A DNA stretch of 64,000 bases, from the NCBI GenBank assembly GCA_015709205.1, contig JACCQO010000008.1, positions 1-64,000 on the forward strand. Reading direction: 5' to 3'. The translations under genes and the position numbers were made by a program. Shown here piece after piece: positions 63,367 through 64,000 of this stretch. The DNA comes from Desulfovibrionaceae bacterium. Lineage in GTDB: Bacteria > Desulfobacterota > Desulfovibrionia > Desulfovibrionales > Desulfovibrionaceae. Below the pieces are notes generated by a model. It searched no databases. It had not been told where the DNA came from and was given only the letters and a program-made list of their open reading frames with translations. The first letter of the stretch is position 1, and the number at the start of each line of letters is the position of its first letter.

Positions 63367-64000
63367 ATGAAACACACGCTTGCTGAAAAGCTCCTGCTCG
63401 CCAACCTCGTCGACGCCAAGGACGGCGCGGGGATCGCCCCCGGCCGGATCGTCCGCTGCTTCGTGTCCATGACGCTCGCCGAGGACCTGACCGCGCCCCT
63501 CGGCATCAAGGCCTTCCGGGAAATGGGCGCGAACCGCGTCTTCGACCGCGACAAGGTCGCCCTGATCTGCGACCACTTCACGCCCAACAAGGACGTGGCT
63601 TCGGCCGAGCAGGTCAAGTCCATCCGCGAGTTCGCGAAACAGATGGGCATCACGCACTATTTCGAAGGCGGCAATTGCGGCGTCGAGCACGTGATCCTGC
63701 CCGAACTCGGCCTGGTGGGCCCCGGCGACCTGGTCATCGGCGCGGACAGCCACACCTGCACCTACGGCGCGCTGTGCGCCTTCGCCACGGGCGTGGGCAG
63801 CACGGACTTCGCCGCGGCCATGGTGCTCGGGGAAACCTGGTTCAAGGTTCCCGAGAGCTGCAAGGTGGAATTCACGGGCCGGCTCGCGCCCCACCTGGGC
63901 GGCAAGGACCTGATCCTGGAGACCCTGCGCCGCCTGGGCGTGTCCGGAGCCCTGTACATGGCCCTGGAGTTCTGCGGCGAGCCCATCGACGCACTCGACG
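63367..64000 (+). CDS. LeuC/DmdA-like aconitase-family large subunit (partial)
   Basis: The first 211 residues are in the window; the gene continues past the edge. It carries aconitase-family motifs: VALICDHFTPNKDVASAEQV, HYFEGGNCGVEHVILPELGL and GADSHTCTYGALCAFATGVG. It resembles 3-isopropylmalate dehydratase and 2,3-dimethylmaleate hydratase large subunits; a small-subunit gene probably follows outside. It hydrates an unsaturated dicarboxylate, the step before the lyase. Leucine biosynthesis is an alternative role, but the operon context argues for catabolism. Confidence 0.85.
   Translation, partial: MKHTLAEKLLLANLVDAKDGAGIAPGRIVRCFVSMTLAEDLTAPLGIKAFREMGANRVFDRDKVALICDHFTPNKDVASAEQVKSIREFAKQMGITHYFEGGNCGVEHVILPELGLVGPGDLVIGADSHTCTYGALCAFATGVGSTDFAAAMVLGETWFKVPESCKVEFTGRLAPHLGGKDLILETLRRLGVSGALYMALEFCGEPIDALD

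Overview
The window looks like chromosome of a GC-rich, strictly anaerobic Desulfovibrio-like bacterium (Desulfovibrionaceae or a close relative). The basis is high GC coding sequence on both strands, an iron-only nitrogenase operon with NifI1/NifI2 placed between H and D, FeoAB, a TonB system with DUF3450 and two ExbB proteins, and TRAP and Na+/solute uptake of organic acids. The species cannot be named from the sequence. Most open frames opposite the real genes are GC-driven shadows and are left out.

Left part, 0.2-32 kb: a tRNA-Arg(CCG) is followed by a large iron (or metal-chelate) acquisition region. On the minus strand lies DUF3450-ExbB(long)-ExbB-ExbD-TonB-TPR, the inner-membrane energiser. 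A PchR-like AraC regulator is divergent from a plus-strand operon: GTPase, ABC ATPase, binding-protein-like protein without signal peptide, TonB receptor, lipoprotein binding protein, permease and ATPase. A second AraC gene and a second plus-strand operon follow: TonB receptor, methyltransferase, binding protein, permease and ATPase. Then come minus-strand feoAB with a third TonB receptor, and a MoxR/VWA/unknown/AraC/methyltransferase operon with a Fur-box-like sequence at its head. Outer-membrane uptake, TonB energisation, inner-membrane ABC and Feo import, and regulation are thus all encoded together.

Middle part, 32-40 kb: a frameshifted P-type metal ATPase remnant, then a cluster I cannot assign to a known pathway: GNAT acetyltransferase, ThiF/E1-like adenylating enzyme, a possible 58-residue peptide, PP-loop ATPase, MFS exporter, an ATPase-like/GNAT fusion and a HisC-like aminotransferase. 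It looks like a small-molecule or modified-peptide biosynthesis locus.

40-48.6 kb: the iron-only (Anf) nitrogenase. anfA (sigma-54 activator) is followed by convergent anfH-nifI1-nifI2-anfD-anfG-anfK and a gamma-glutamylcyclotransferase-like gene. Sequences matching the AnfA site GTAC-N6-GTAC and sigma-54 promoters lie upstream of both anfH and anfA, so the activator probably also acts on its own gene.

Right part, 49-64 kb: a PrpR-like sigma-54 activator faces a catabolic regulon: NifU-like scaffold plus GGGtGRT protein, TRAP transporter, isocitrate-lyase-family lyase, two-subunit aconitase X, MBL hydrolase, Na+/solute symporter with a small partner, and a LeuC/DmdA-like hydratase cut by the window edge. 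A shared inverted repeat (ACRTGGCRRRCAYGT) upstream of two sigma-54-like promoters ties the regulon to the activator. The enzyme set suggests breakdown of a branched or hydroxylated dicarboxylic acid to pyruvate and a short acid; the substrate is unknown.
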